Below, in pieces: positions 7,039 to 15,501 of a stretch of DNA of 18,095 bases. Source of the stretch: an uncultured Collinsella sp. (lineage in GTDB: Bacteria > Actinomycetota > Coriobacteriia > Coriobacteriales > Coriobacteriaceae); NCBI GenBank assembly GCA_900752015.1, contig CAADTZ010000032.1, positions 1-18,095 on the forward strand, written 5' to 3'. Each line of letters begins with the position of its first letter. Position 1 is the first letter of the stretch. The notes beneath the pieces are model-generated. The model searched no databases. It was given only the letters and a program-made list of their open reading frames with translations, and was not told the DNA's origin. A program made the translations under genes and the position numbers.

Positions 7039-8365
7039 CCTTTTGCTCCTTCTTCCTAAAGAAGAGTCGAATGGGCGTGCCGGCAAAGTCGAAGGTCGAG
7101 CGCATGCGGTTCTCCACATAGCGCTGGTAGGTGTCGTTGACCAAGTCGCTGTGGTTGACGAAGAACGTGAACGTCGGCGGGTTGACGCCCGTCTGGGTCA
7201 CGTAGTGCATGCGCAGGCGGCGCTTGCCTTCCACCACGGTATGACCGAACTCGCGCAGATCGGTGAGGAACGTGTTGAGGCGCGAGGTGCTAATCTTCTG
7301 CGAGCGCGTCTTTTCGGCGGCGTCGACCATCGCCCAGATCTTCTCGACGCTGCGGCCGGTGAGGGCAGAGATGCGCAGGTACTGGGTCCAGGGAGCCATG
7401 ACGCCCAGACGGCGGTCGATGGTCTCCATGCAGGCCTCGCGCTTGCGGTCATCGTCGAGCAGGTCCCACTTGTTGAGCAGCACAACGATGGCGCATCCGC
7501 GCTCGATGGCAAGACCCATGACCTTCTGGTCCTGTTCGGTAACGCCAACGGAGGCGTCGACGACGAGCAGCGCCACGTCGGCGCGGTCGATGGCGCGCAG
7601 GCCGCGAACCATGGAGTAGTACTCGATGTTCTCGTACACGGTGCTCTTCTTACGGATGCCCGCGGTGTCGACCATTCGGTAGTGCTTGCCGTTGCGCTCC
7701 ACGACGGTGTCGATGGCGTCGCGCGTCGTGCCGGCAATGTTGGACACGATAGAGCGGTCGGCGCCCAGGATGCGGTTGAACAGCGAGGACTTACCGGCGT
7801 TGGGGCGGCCGATGATGGCCACGTTCAGCGCATCGGGGAACTCATCGGCGACCTCGTCCTCTTCCTCGGGAAGCAGGGCCACGATGTCGTCGAGCAGGTC
7901 GCCCGTGCCGTGGCCGTGCAGGGCCGAGAGCGGCGTGGGCTCGCCGATACCGAGCGAATAGAACTCCCAGATGCTGTCGTTCTCTCGATCGGGGTTGTCG
8001 AGCTTGTTCACCAGCAGAAAGACCGGCTTGTCGCAGCGCTTGAGCATGCGAGCGACCGACTCGTCCTCCTCGGTGACGCCGGTGCGGCCGTCGACCACAA
8101 ACAGGATGACGGCGGCTTCCTCGGCGGCGGCGAGGGCCTGGTCGCGAATGGACGTGGCGAAGACGTCATCGCTCTTGAGCGGTTCGATGCCGCCCGTGTC
8201 GACGATGGTGAACTCGCGGCCGTTCCAATCGGCCGTGTGGTACGAGCGGTCGCGCGTGACGCCGCGGGACTCATGGACGATGGCGTCCGAGGTCTGGGCC
8301 AGGCGGTTAACGAGCGTGGACTTGCCCACGTTGGGGCGTCCGACGACGGCGACGATAGGTTTCAT
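7031..8365 (-). CDS. der: Ribosome biogenesis GTPase Der (EngA)
   Basis: A 444-residue protein with two tandem GTPase domains and a C-terminal KH-like domain, needed for maturation of the 50S ribosomal subunit. Domain 1 has GRPNVGKS (9-16), DTGG (56-59) and NKLD (120-123). Domain 2 has GRPNAGKS (186-193), DTAG (233-236) and NKWD (298-301). An acidic linker (EEEDEVADE, 167-175) joins them. The KH-like part runs from about 355 to the basic end. The start MKPIVAVVG at 8365 is preceded by AAAGGAG, which overlaps the stop of the DUF512 gene; the longer frame from 8536 adds residues unlike the family. Confidence 0.97.
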   Translation of the reverse strand: MKPIVAVVGRPNVGKSTLVNRLAQTSDAIVHESRGVTRDRSYHTADWNGREFTIVDTGGIEPLKSDDVFATSIRDQALAAAEEAAVILFVVDGRTGVTEEDESVARMLKRCDKPVFLLVNKLDNPDRENDSIWEFYSLGIGEPTPLSALHGHGTGDLLDDIVALLPEEEDEVADEFPDALNVAIIGRPNAGKSSLFNRILGADRSIVSNIAGTTRDAIDTVVERNGKHYRMVDTAGIRKKSTVYENIEYYSMVRGLRAIDRADVALLVVDASVGVTEQDQKVMGLAIERGCAIVVLLNKWDLLDDDRKREACMETIDRRLGVMAPWTQYLRISALTGRSVEKIWAMVDAAEKTRSQKISTSRLNTFLTDLREFGHTVVEGKRRLRMHYVTQTGVNPPTFTFFVNHSDLVNDTYQRYVENRMRSTFDFAGTPIRLFFRKKEQKDA

Positions 8366-8375
8366 CTGCACTCCT

Positions 8376-9818
8376 TTAATGGGTAGGGTCAGTGGAAGTG
8401 TTAGAGTCGGCAGGCACAATGCCAAGGATGTGCTCCAGGGTATCGAGCAGCTCATGCGGCATGGTCGACACCACATGAACTTCGGCGCCGCGACTGGTAA
8501 GGCTTGCGAGTAAATCGTCACGATGATACTCGTCAAGCGTCATGCCGTCAGCGTTGAACATGAGCTTAGGCACAAAGAGCATAACCCCCGAGAGGTCCTG
8601 CGGCAGCTGTTCCAGAATGTCGCAGGCGACGATGAGGCCGGTCACGTCCACGTTGCCGCCAAAGTAGCGATTCTTGATGGCCGTGACGGTGCCGGCGAGC
8701 CCCTGCGGCGATTCCACGAAACGTGCCACGGTGTCGCGTGCGCTGGCGCCCGAGAGGCACAGCAGGTGCTGGCTGCGAGTGGCGATGGCCTCGCGGACGC
8801 GGGCCAGTCGTTCGGCATCGGCGGCGAGCACATCGTCCGTCTCGTCTAGGTATGAGCGGATCATGCCGATACCGTCGTAGTACTGCGGATAGCCGTCGTA
8901 AAAGTCCGCCTCGGGCGGATCGATGCCGGCGTCCAGGTAGAACTCGTCGCTCATCTGGAAGGTGTGGCGGCCAAAACGTTCGAAGGCGCGGTCCTGGTAG
9001 GGACGGATCATGGCAATGGTCTCGCGCGCGAGCTCGGGTTTGTCGCTGTAGGACCAGCTAAAGCGGTTTTGGTGCTTGGTAAAACCGAGCGGCACAATGC
9101 CCAGGCTTGTGATTTGCTCGTGCTCCTCGCAAAAGCGCAGGGTCTTTTCCAGCTCCTCGCCGTCGTTCATGCCGGGGCACAACACAATCTGCGCGTGGAT
9201 CTCGATGCCGGCGGCCATGATGGCCTCGAGTACGTCCATGCCGCGCTGGGCGTTGCGGCCCATCATACGACGGCGGACGTCGGGGCTCACGGCATGGACC
9301 GACACGTTCATAGGGCTCATGTTGCGTTGGATGACGTTTTGCACGTCCTCGTCGGTGAGGTTCGTGAGCGTGACGAAGTTGCCCTGCAAAAAGCTCAGGC
9401 GGTAGTCGTCATCGCGAATATAGAGCGTTGAGCGGCCGCCCTTGGGGAGCATCGTCATAAAGCAGAACACGCAGGCGTTCACGCAGGTGCGCATGCCATC
9501 GAAGATGGGGCCATCGAACTCAAGGCCCCAGTCCTCTCCCGGGAAGCGGTCGAGCTCGACGGGGGTGACGGTGTTGTCGCGCGGGTCGAAAACCTCGAGG
9601 TCGACGGTATCATCGTCGGCCTCCCAGAGCCACACAATCATGTCGGTAAGCTGCTCACCGTTGACCGTGAGCACGCGCATGCCCGGCTCGATACCCACAT
9701 CCCATGCGGGCGATTCGGGACGCACGTTCTTAACGAGCGCGCCCTCACCCGGCTCGGGGTCGCGGCTGCGCCCGTAATCGGCCACCTCGGCGGCGTATGC
9801 GGGTACGGTCTGGTCCAT
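8376..9818 (-). CDS. DUF512 radical-SAM-like protein with N-terminal PDZ-like domain
   Basis: The 480-residue protein belongs to the family described as a putative Fe-S/radical SAM enzyme (TIGR03279, DUF512), with no reaction established to my knowledge. Residues about 25-95 look like a PDZ-type domain (SPAWDVGIEPGMRVLTVNGE). Then CVNACVFCF gives three cysteines (C112, C116, C119) in a CxxxCxxC arrangement, followed by the diagnostic LPKGGRSTLYIRDDDYRLSF. The C-terminal part is the DUF512 domain with FGGNVDVTGLI. The start at 9818 lies 2 bases after ispH; AAGGAG precedes it at rather long spacing. A longer frame to 9923 runs into ispH and is not supported. It stands between ispH and der, and I recall der-linked copies in Firmicutes. 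Confidence 0.9.
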   Translation of the reverse strand: MDQTVPAYAAEVADYGRSRDPEPGEGALVKNVRPESPAWDVGIEPGMRVLTVNGEQLTDMIVWLWEADDDTVDLEVFDPRDNTVTPVELDRFPGEDWGLEFDGPIFDGMRTCVNACVFCFMTMLPKGGRSTLYIRDDDYRLSFLQGNFVTLTNLTDEDVQNVIQRNMSPMNVSVHAVSPDVRRRMMGRNAQRGMDVLEAIMAAGIEIHAQIVLCPGMNDGEELEKTLRFCEEHEQITSLGIVPLGFTKHQNRFSWSYSDKPELARETIAMIRPYQDRAFERFGRHTFQMSDEFYLDAGIDPPEADFYDGYPQYYDGIGMIRSYLDETDDVLAADAERLARVREAIATRSQHLLCLSGASARDTVARFVESPQGLAGTVTAIKNRYFGGNVDVTGLIVACDILEQLPQDLSGVMLFVPKLMFNADGMTLDEYHRDDLLASLTSRGAEVHVVSTMPHELLDTLEHILGIVPADSNTSTDPTH

Positions 9819-9820
9819 GA

Positions 9821-10720
9821 TTAGCGGCAAAGCTCCTTGATGCGCGCGACGGCGCGTTCGATGTGTTCTTGCGGTGTGGAAGCGCCGGCGGTGATACCGA
9901 TGTGGCGCGCGCCGGCAAACCATGCGGCCTCGAGCTCGCTTGCCTCCTCGATATGATGCGTGTGCTCGCAGGCGTCTGCGCAGATCTGCGCCAGGCGGCG
10001 GGTGTTGCCGGAGTTTTTGCCGCCCACGACGACCATGCAGTCGCAGCGGTTGGCAAGTGCGGCGGCGGCCTGCTGGCGCTCGCTCGTGGCGGCGCAGATG
10101 GTGTTGATCACGCGCAGTTCCTGCACACGCGGGGTGATGGCAGCTACGACGTCGGCGAGGTTCTGTGCGGTCTGGGTAGTCTGTACAACGAGGCCCACCT
10201 TGCCCTTGAGCGGCAGCGCGTCCGCATCGGCGGCACAGCTTACGACCTGCGCATCATCGCCGGCGTGGCCCAGGATGCCCTCGACTTCGGGGTGGCCCGG
10301 CTCGCCCACGACCACCACGTGATAGCCCTCTCGTACCAGGCGTTCCGCCGCCATGTGGACCTTTTTCACGTAGGGGCAGGTGGCGTCGACCACGGTAAGA
10401 CCGCGATCGTGAGCCGCCTCGATCACCTGCGGCACCACGCCGTGGGCGCGGATGATTACGGTGCCCGATGCCGCGTCGTTCAGGGTCTCGGCCAAGCCAA
10501 TGCCGGCCTCGGCGAGCTCGCGCACGACGATGGGGTTATGGATGAGCGGGCCCAGGGTGTGGACCTGAGCGCTCTCCCCTGCCTGCGGCGCGGCGGCCAG
10601 CGCCATGTCGAGCGCGCGCTGCACGCCGTAGCAGGTGCCGGCATGGGCTGCGATCTCGATGGTGGGCGCGCCGCCCTGGTCGGACGCGGTCGCGGTGGTG
10701 CCCATAACGTTCTCGTCCAT
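9821..10720 (-). CDS. ispH: 4-hydroxy-3-methylbut-2-enyl diphosphate reductase
   Basis: The 299-residue Fe-S enzyme performs the last step of the DOXP/MEP isoprenoid pathway, giving IPP and DMAPP. The three cluster cysteines are C30 (GTCYGVQRA), C115 (DATCPYVKK) and C209 (NTICAATSERQ). Substrate residues H61, H93, H143, E145 (GHPEVEG), T182 (TTQT) and the GKNSGNT loop (234-240) are present. The start is uncertain: ATG at 10720 lies 2 bases past the plsC stop with only a weak GCAGG ahead. ATG at 10705 (MGTTATA) would also keep the whole enzyme; the longer frame at 10750 overlaps plsC. GTC replaces the usual GFC at the first cysteine motif. Confidence 0.95.
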   Translation of the reverse strand: MDENVMGTTATASDQGGAPTIEIAAHAGTCYGVQRALDMALAAAPQAGESAQVHTLGPLIHNPIVVRELAEAGIGLAETLNDAASGTVIIRAHGVVPQVIEAAHDRGLTVVDATCPYVKKVHMAAERLVREGYHVVVVGEPGHPEVEGILGHAGDDAQVVSCAADADALPLKGKVGLVVQTTQTAQNLADVVAAITPRVQELRVINTICAATSERQQAAAALANRCDCMVVVGGKNSGNTRRLAQICADACEHTHHIEEASELEAAWFAGARHIGITAGASTPQEHIERAVARIKELCR

Positions 10721-10722
10721 GG

Positions 10723-11451
10723 CTAGAACCTGCCCGGATGCTCGGCGCACAGCTCGTCTCGCATGGCGTAGACGCGGTTCATGGCCTCGGACTCAAACCA
10801 GGCCAGACGCTCCGTGCGCTTAAGCCCGGCTGGCGCGTCGGAAAGCGAGATGGCCTTGCCGGCGCGGATCCAGCACTTCTTGGGGCGCATGATCTTTTTG
10901 CCCGCAGGCGTGATGTCGGACCAGCCACAGATGGCGAGCGGGTTCACGGGTGCCTTGCCCATCTGGGCGATGAGCGCAAAGCCGCCGTGGACCTCGGGTT
11001 TGATCTCGCGCGAGCGGATGCGCGTGCCCTCGGGGAAGATCAGGACGTCCTCGCCGCGCTGCAGCGCATGCTGGGCGGCACGCAGGCACTTCATATCGGC
11101 AGTACCACGCTCCACGGGGATGCCACCAACGCGGCTAAAGGCCCAGCGTACGATCTTGCTCTTGGCAAACTCGGACTTAAAAATGGGGCGAATGCGGCGG
11201 CCGCCAAAGAACAGCGCCGTCTCTACAGCCAAAAGCTCGGCCATCGAGGTGTGGTTGCAGATGACCACGCTGCCGCGGCCTTCCTGGCGCTCAAACAGCA
11301 GATCGGCGTCCTCTACCTTCCAGCGCCACATGAGCTTGGAGAAGGCCCAAAGGATTGCCATGACCACGAAGACGGTGCCGCGGATGAGCACGGGGAACTC
11401 GGCATAAGGGGCGTTGTAGTAATCCTCGGGCGTCTGCTTAAACAGGCGCAT
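10723..11451 (-). CDS. plsC: 1-acyl-sn-glycerol-3-phosphate acyltransferase with an HX4E motif
   Basis: The 242-residue membrane-associated enzyme of the LPLAT family should acylate lysophosphatidic acid at position 2 to give phosphatidic acid. A hydrophobic segment lies at about 21-41. Motif I reads NHTSMAE (66-72), so the catalytic pair is H67 with E72 where the family has HX4D. Motif II-like FKSEFAKSKIVRWAFSRVGGIPVER (91-115) and motif III FPEGTR (139-144) are intact. AAAGGAGG, formed by the last codons of cmk, lies 6 bases before the ATG. The codon at the variant position is GAG. The neighbouring lipid genes support the assignment, but the acyl acceptor could differ. Confidence 0.88.
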   Translation of the reverse strand: MRLFKQTPEDYYNAPYAEFPVLIRGTVFVVMAILWAFSKLMWRWKVEDADLLFERQEGRGSVVICNHTSMAELLAVETALFFGGRRIRPIFKSEFAKSKIVRWAFSRVGGIPVERGTADMKCLRAAQHALQRGEDVLIFPEGTRIRSREIKPEVHGGFALIAQMGKAPVNPLAICGWSDITPAGKKIMRPKKCWIRAGKAISLSDAPAGLKRTERLAWFESEAMNRVYAMRDELCAEHPGRF

Positions 11452-11454
11452 GGG

Positions 11455-12141
11455 CTACCTCCTTTGGTTGATGAGGTCCTCGATAATGTGGACGACCTCG
11501 TCTATGGTGTGTGCGGTGGAGTCGACGTGCACGGCGTCCTCGGCGGGCACGAGCGGCGCCACCTCGCGGCTGCTGTCGAGCTTGTCGCGCTGCTTGAGGG
11601 CATCGAGGGTCTCGTCGACTTCGGCCTCGAGCTGCTCGCTGGTGAGCGGCTGGGCGTCGTTTTGGTGGCGCTGCAGCACGCGGCGACGGGCGCGCTCGCG
11701 CGGGTCGGCGGTCAGGAACACCTTGACCTGCGCGTTGGGGAACACGACGGTTCCGATGTCGCGACCCTCGGCCACGATGTCGCGATCCTCGGCGGCGCGG
11801 CGCTGATGGACGAGCATGGCCGCGCGCACGCCCGGGTAGGCCGAGACCTTGGACACGTTGGCGTCGACCTGCGGGGTGCGGATGGCAGCCGAGGCGTCCT
11901 GGCCATCAATGGTCAGACGTGTGTCCTCGCCGGTGCCGTTGGTAAAGCGGATTTCGATCTGCTCGGCGAGGGCGTCGATGGCAGCCTCGTCGTCCAGGTC
12001 GATGCCGCGGTCGAGCGCGGCGAAGGTGACGGCGCGATACATGGCGCCCGTATCGAGCTTGTTAAAGCCCAGCTGGCGGGCGATCTCCTTGGCGATGGTG
12101 GACTTGCCGGAACCGGCGGGGCCGTCGATGGCGACGATCAT
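11455..12141 (-). CDS. cmk: Cytidylate kinase
   Basis: The 228-residue enzyme phosphorylates CMP and dCMP with ATP. The P-loop GPAGSGKS is at 7-14, followed by LDTGAMYRA (29-37) for the nucleotide monophosphate site, EGRDIGTVVFPNAQVKVFLTA with its Asp, and an RD..DSSREVAPL segment near the C-terminus. Length and start are normal for bacterial Cmk; AAAGGAAG precedes the ATG. It is 66 bases after the pseudouridine synthase, the second largest gap in the run, and 3 bases before plsC. Confidence 0.97.
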   Translation of the reverse strand: MIVAIDGPAGSGKSTIAKEIARQLGFNKLDTGAMYRAVTFAALDRGIDLDDEAAIDALAEQIEIRFTNGTGEDTRLTIDGQDASAAIRTPQVDANVSKVSAYPGVRAAMLVHQRRAAEDRDIVAEGRDIGTVVFPNAQVKVFLTADPRERARRRVLQRHQNDAQPLTSEQLEAEVDETLDALKQRDKLDSSREVAPLVPAEDAVHVDSTAHTIDEVVHIIEDLINQRR

Positions 12142-12207
12142 GCAATGCTTCCTTTCGGTGGTTGACGTGCTGGTATGGGACGCGGGCGCTGCGGCTTGGC
12201 GGTCTGC

Positions 12208-13185
12208 CTAGCCGGTGTAGCGCTCGCGGTAGGTGTTGCGCTTGGGCGCGGAGCCGTGGCTGCCGTGGTGACGCGTGCGTGCCGCGGGCGTGCCCTGGGG
12301 CTTGCCGCTGTCGCGCTTGGAGCTGGCCTGCTTAGGCGGGATGCCGCCGGCCTTGAGGATTTGCACCTCGCGGTCGGTGAGCTCGCGCCACGAGCCCTTG
12401 GCCACATCCTTGAGCTCCAGGCCGGCAAAGTTGCTGCGATGCAGGCGGATCACCGGGTGGTGGATCTTGCCCAGCATGCGCTTGACCTGGTTCTTACGAC
12501 CCTCGCGGATGATGACCTCCACGGCGGTGGTGCCGGGCTTGACGCCCTGCGGAGCCACGGCCTCGGCTTCGCGAGCGGTGATGACGCGGCAGATTGCCGG
12601 CTGGCATAGGCCGTCGTCGAGCTCGATGCCACGACGCAGCGGCGGGGGGTCGCGGTCGGACAGTTCGCCGTCCACGAGTGCCTGGTAGGTCTTGTAGACG
12701 TGTTTGCTCGGGTGCAGCAGGTCCTGCGACAGGTCGCCGTCGGTGGTAAAGAGCAAAAGGCCCGTGGTGTCGCGGTCCAGGCGGCCCACCGGGAACAGGC
12801 CCGGAAATCGGTCGCGGGGAACCAGGTCCGCCACACAGGGACGCTCCTGCGGGTCGCTCATGGTGGTGAGATAGCCGGTCGGCTTGTAGAGCATCAGGTA
12901 CACGGCGCCCTGGTCGAGCTTAACGGGCATGCCGTCGACCTCGATATGATCGCGGTCGACATCGACCTTGGTGCCCAACTCGGTCGCGACCTCGCCGTTA
13001 ACCGTCACTCGGCCGGCGGTCATCAGGTCCTCCGACCCGCGGCGGCTCGCCACGCCTGCGCGCGCCAAAAAGCGCTGCAGGCGCATGGTGTGCGGATAGA
13101 CGGGCTGGGCGTCGGACTTGTGCACATCCGCGTTGGGCGCCGCAGCGCCGGTGCGCATCTCCCCTGTCTCGTTAGTCTTCGTCAT
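12208..13185 (-). CDS. rluB: 23S rRNA pseudouridine synthase, RluB type
   Basis: The 325-residue protein isomerises uridine to pseudouridine in large-subunit rRNA. After an unconserved leader of about 33 residues, an S4 RNA-binding domain spans 34-95 (MRLQRFLARAGVASRRGSED). The catalytic aspartate is D137 in GRLDRDTTGLLLF. A basic tail of about 45 residues rich in Lys, Arg, Gly and His ends the protein. RluB and RluE/RluF types cannot be split by eye, but the S4 domain and the position after scpB favour RluB. The start at 13185 overlaps scpB by 14 bases and has GGAGG 6 bases ahead, so the longer frame from 13272 is rejected. Confidence 0.9.
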   Translation of the reverse strand: MTKTNETGEMRTGAAAPNADVHKSDAQPVYPHTMRLQRFLARAGVASRRGSEDLMTAGRVTVNGEVATELGTKVDVDRDHIEVDGMPVKLDQGAVYLMLYKPTGYLTTMSDPQERPCVADLVPRDRFPGLFPVGRLDRDTTGLLLFTTDGDLSQDLLHPSKHVYKTYQALVDGELSDRDPPPLRRGIELDDGLCQPAICRVITAREAEAVAPQGVKPGTTAVEVIIREGRKNQVKRMLGKIHHPVIRLHRSNFAGLELKDVAKGSWRELTDREVQILKAGGIPPKQASSKRDSGKPQGTPAARTRHHGSHGSAPKRNTYRERYTG

Positions 13186-13900
13186 GCGTATCCTCCGCAG
13201 TGTCGTCGGTGGACAGCGTTTCCTCGCCGCCGACTGCCTCGACATCATCAATATCGGTATCGAGCAGCTCACGTTCTTCGTCCAGGTCCTCGGCCTGCTC
13301 CTCGAGCGTGGACTGAATGCTGCGGCCGCTCAGGCGCTCGCGTATAAACTGGCGCGACTGCTCGTCGGGGGCAAACTGCTCCAGATCGGGCAGGTCGCGG
13401 GTGGAGCGCAGACCGAATTTTTCCAAGAAGGCGTTGGTCGTGCCGTAGATGATGGCCTGACCGCGCTCGGGGTCGCGGCCGAACTCGCGCACCAGGCCCT
13501 TGTCCACGAGCGACGCAATAACGCCGTCGGAGTTGACACCGCGGATGCCCTTGACCACCTCGCGCGTGACGGGCTGGTGGTAGGCGATAACGGCCAGGGT
13601 CTCGAGCGCCGCCTGCGACAGTTTTTGCGTGTCCCAGCTCAGCACATAGGCCTCGACCACATCGTGGTAGGCGGGGTGCGTGAACAGGCGCCAGCCACCG
13701 GCGACTTCGCGCAGCTGAAAGCCGCGGTTGGCCTCCTCATACTCAACTTTGAGCTCGGCCAAAAGCGACGCGCACTCGCCGGGGGCGATATCCAGCGCAC
13801 CTGCCAGGGCGGGTGCGCTCACGGGGTCGCTCGACACCAGCAGCAGCGCCTCGAGGGCTCCTTTGAGGCTGTTGGCCTCCAGCGTGGAAAGGGTTGACAT
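13172..13900 (-). CDS. scpB: Segregation and condensation protein B
   Basis: The 242-residue protein is the winged-helix kleisin partner that binds ScpA in the SMC condensin complex. The two winged-helix parts span roughly 8-175, including LEALLLVSSDPVSAPALA (16-33), LSQAALETLAVIAYHQPVTR (94-113) and GQAIIYGTTNAFLEKFGL (146-163). The last 50 or so residues are strongly acidic and low in complexity (ending DDTAEDTHDED), a longer tail than the core family needs. AGGAGC precedes the ATG, 11 bases after scpA. Confidence 0.95.
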   Translation of the reverse strand: MSTLSTLEANSLKGALEALLLVSSDPVSAPALAGALDIAPGECASLLAELKVEYEEANRGFQLREVAGGWRLFTHPAYHDVVEAYVLSWDTQKLSQAALETLAVIAYHQPVTREVVKGIRGVNSDGVIASLVDKGLVREFGRDPERGQAIIYGTTNAFLEKFGLRSTRDLPDLEQFAPDEQSRQFIRERLSGRSIQSTLEEQAEDLDEERELLDTDIDDVEAVGGEETLSTDDTAEDTHDED

Positions 13901-13911
13901 GGTTGCCGCTC

Positions 13912-14724
13912 CTATTCGGTGAGCTCGGGGCCCTCGCCGGGCACGTATGCCTCGGCCCCCTCGACTCGGTTGATGCAGATGGTTCCAAAGATCTCGTCCT
14001 GGCTCAGCATGAGCGAGCCGCGCTTGGCGAGTTCGAGCATGGCCAGGAAGGTGACGACGAGCTGCTCGGTGGTGGCGTCGCCGTCCAACAGCTCGCGGAA
14101 GGTGCAGGTTTGATGCGCTATGGTAAAGCGGTCGACCGAGGCCACCGTCAGGTCGAGCGGCACGCGATGCGGTGCCACGTGCTCGGCCTCCAGCAGGAAG
14201 GTCTGGCGCTTACCGTCCAGGTCGGCGCAGATGACGGCCAGGCCGCGCAGCGTGATGCCGGCCAGGTAGTCGGGCATAAGGCCCAAAAACTCGGGGTCGG
14301 GGCCGGCCACGCGCGGATGCATGCGGCTCTCGGCCTGCATGCGCGCGCCAAGGGCTGCCGCCGCGCCCTTAAACTGCTTGTAGGCGATCAGGCGCTGGAT
14401 CAAGACCTCGCGCAGGGCATCGCCGTCAAGCGTGCTGAGCTCCTCAAGGTCTTCGTCGAACTCGTCATCGTCGTCATCGACTTTGCGCGGGGCCTCCTGC
14501 GGCACCAGAGAGGCGGCCTTGATGTCCAAAAGGGTTGCCGCGACCAGCAAAAAGTCGCTCGCCACGTCCAGGTCCAGCGCCTCGATGCGCTCGGCCTCGG
14601 CAAGGTACTGCTCGGCCACCTCACTGATCGAGATGGCGCCGATATCTACTTTTTGGCGGGTTACCAGCTGCAGCAGCAGGTCGAACGGTCCGCTGTAGAC
14701 CTGCGTCGACACGCGATACGACAT
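13912..14724 (-). CDS. scpA: Segregation and condensation protein A
   Basis: The 270-residue kleisin bridges the SMC heads and recruits ScpB. The N-terminal family signature is visible as FSGPFDLLL-like sequence (YSGPFDLLLQLV, 10-21), followed by DIGAISISEVAEQYL. An acidic linker (DDDDDEFDEDLEEL, 83-96) divides the N-terminal SMC-binding domain from the middle region. The C-terminal part (about 205-270) carries a winged-helix-like end. AGGAGG lies 6 bases ahead of the ATG. The 84-base spacer upstream suggests this may begin a transcriptional unit, though no clear promoter is seen. Confidence 0.95.
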   Translation of the reverse strand: MSYRVSTQVYSGPFDLLLQLVTRQKVDIGAISISEVAEQYLAEAERIEALDLDVASDFLLVAATLLDIKAASLVPQEAPRKVDDDDDEFDEDLEELSTLDGDALREVLIQRLIAYKQFKGAAAALGARMQAESRMHPRVAGPDPEFLGLMPDYLAGITLRGLAVICADLDGKRQTFLLEAEHVAPHRVPLDLTVASVDRFTIAHQTCTFRELLDGDATTEQLVVTFLAMLELAKRGSLMLSQDEIFGTICINRVEGAEAYVPGEGPELTE

Positions 14725-14742
14725 CTTCGACCTCCTTTGACG

Positions 14743-14793
14743 GCGCCTTCGCGGCGCGGTTTGGGTGCATGTTGCGACCGTTTTACACGGTCG
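14743..14793 (-). other. Two hairpins in the spacer before scpA
   Basis: CGACCGT (14775-14781) pairs with ACGGTCG (14787-14793) around a 5-base loop, and GCGCC (14743-14747) pairs with GGCGC (14753-14757) around another. Neither is followed by a T-tract on the minus strand, so they are poor intrinsic terminators. The second ends about 7 bases before the scpA Shine-Dalgarno (14736-14731). They may be mRNA processing or stability elements between the peptidase gene and scpAB. Confidence 0.4.
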
Positions 14794-14808
14794 ACCTGTA
14801 AGTTTACC

Positions 14809-15492
14809 TTAGATGCCGGCGATTGCGAAGTTGAGCAGCTGCTCAGCAAGCGGATACACGGTAACGTCGAAATAGCGGCCGATTACATCGATGCCGGTCC
14901 ACATAGGCAGCAGGTATAGAACCAGGATGAGTATGGGCATAGCGTATTGCTGCAGACGGTAATAGTTGTTGAGCGCCGTGCCCTTGAGGAAGGGCACGAT
15001 GATCGACGAGCCATCAAGCGGCGGAATCGGAATGAGGTTAAAGAACGCGAGCGACAGGTTGACCACGATAAACGTGGCGCCGAAGTTCATGATCTGCGAC
15101 GCCACGGCAAAGGACATGCTGGCGTAGAGATTGCCGTACGTTGCGTGCATGAGGGCGGCCGCGAGGCATGCGAGTGCGATGTTCGACGCGGGGCCGGCCA
15201 CGCTCACCAGGACCTCGTCGCGCTTGGGGTGCTTGAGGTTGTTGAGGTAGACGGGCACGGGCTTGGCAAAGGCGAACACCGGGCCACCGGCTGCGAGCAT
15301 GAGCAGTGGCAGGATGATGGTGCCGAACGGGTCGATATGGTTGAGCGGGTTGAGTGACACGCGGCCGCGCGAACGGGCTGTCTTATCGCCGAGTGCCCAG
15401 GCCGCGGCGGCGTGCGCACTTTCGTGGATGACGATGCCCACGATGACGGCGACGGCGCTGGCGAGCAGGTTCATGATGTAGCTGCTGGACAT
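14809..15492 (-). CDS. Site-2-type M50 membrane metallopeptidase
   Basis: A 227-residue integral membrane zinc protease of the short YwhC-like M50 group, expected to cut transmembrane substrates; targets are unknown. The zinc motif HESAH lies at 23-27 in the first helix with H23, E24 and H27. The second metal motif NLIPIPPLDG (152-161) provides D160. FAKPVPVYLNNL and SVAGPASN match conserved loops. Several hydrophobic helices cover the rest. GGGGAGC precedes the ATG, with the stop of the small membrane protein 9 bases upstream. Such peptidase genes often sit next to scpAB. Confidence 0.92.
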   Translation of the reverse strand: MSSSYIMNLLASAVAVIVGIVIHESAHAAAAWALGDKTARSRGRVSLNPLNHIDPFGTIILPLLMLAAGGPVFAFAKPVPVYLNNLKHPKRDEVLVSVAGPASNIALACLAAALMHATYGNLYASMSFAVASQIMNFGATFIVVNLSLAFFNLIPIPPLDGSSIIVPFLKGTALNNYYRLQQYAMPILILVLYLLPMWTGIDVIGRYFDVTVYPLAEQLLNFAIAGI

Positions 15493-15501
15493 GGCGCTCC
15501 C

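Noticed and set aside
6800..8386. Plus-strand 528-codon open frame opposite der and plsY
   Set aside because: It is antisense to two clear genes. Such long frames arise from GC-rich third codon positions, and its protein is low-complexity.
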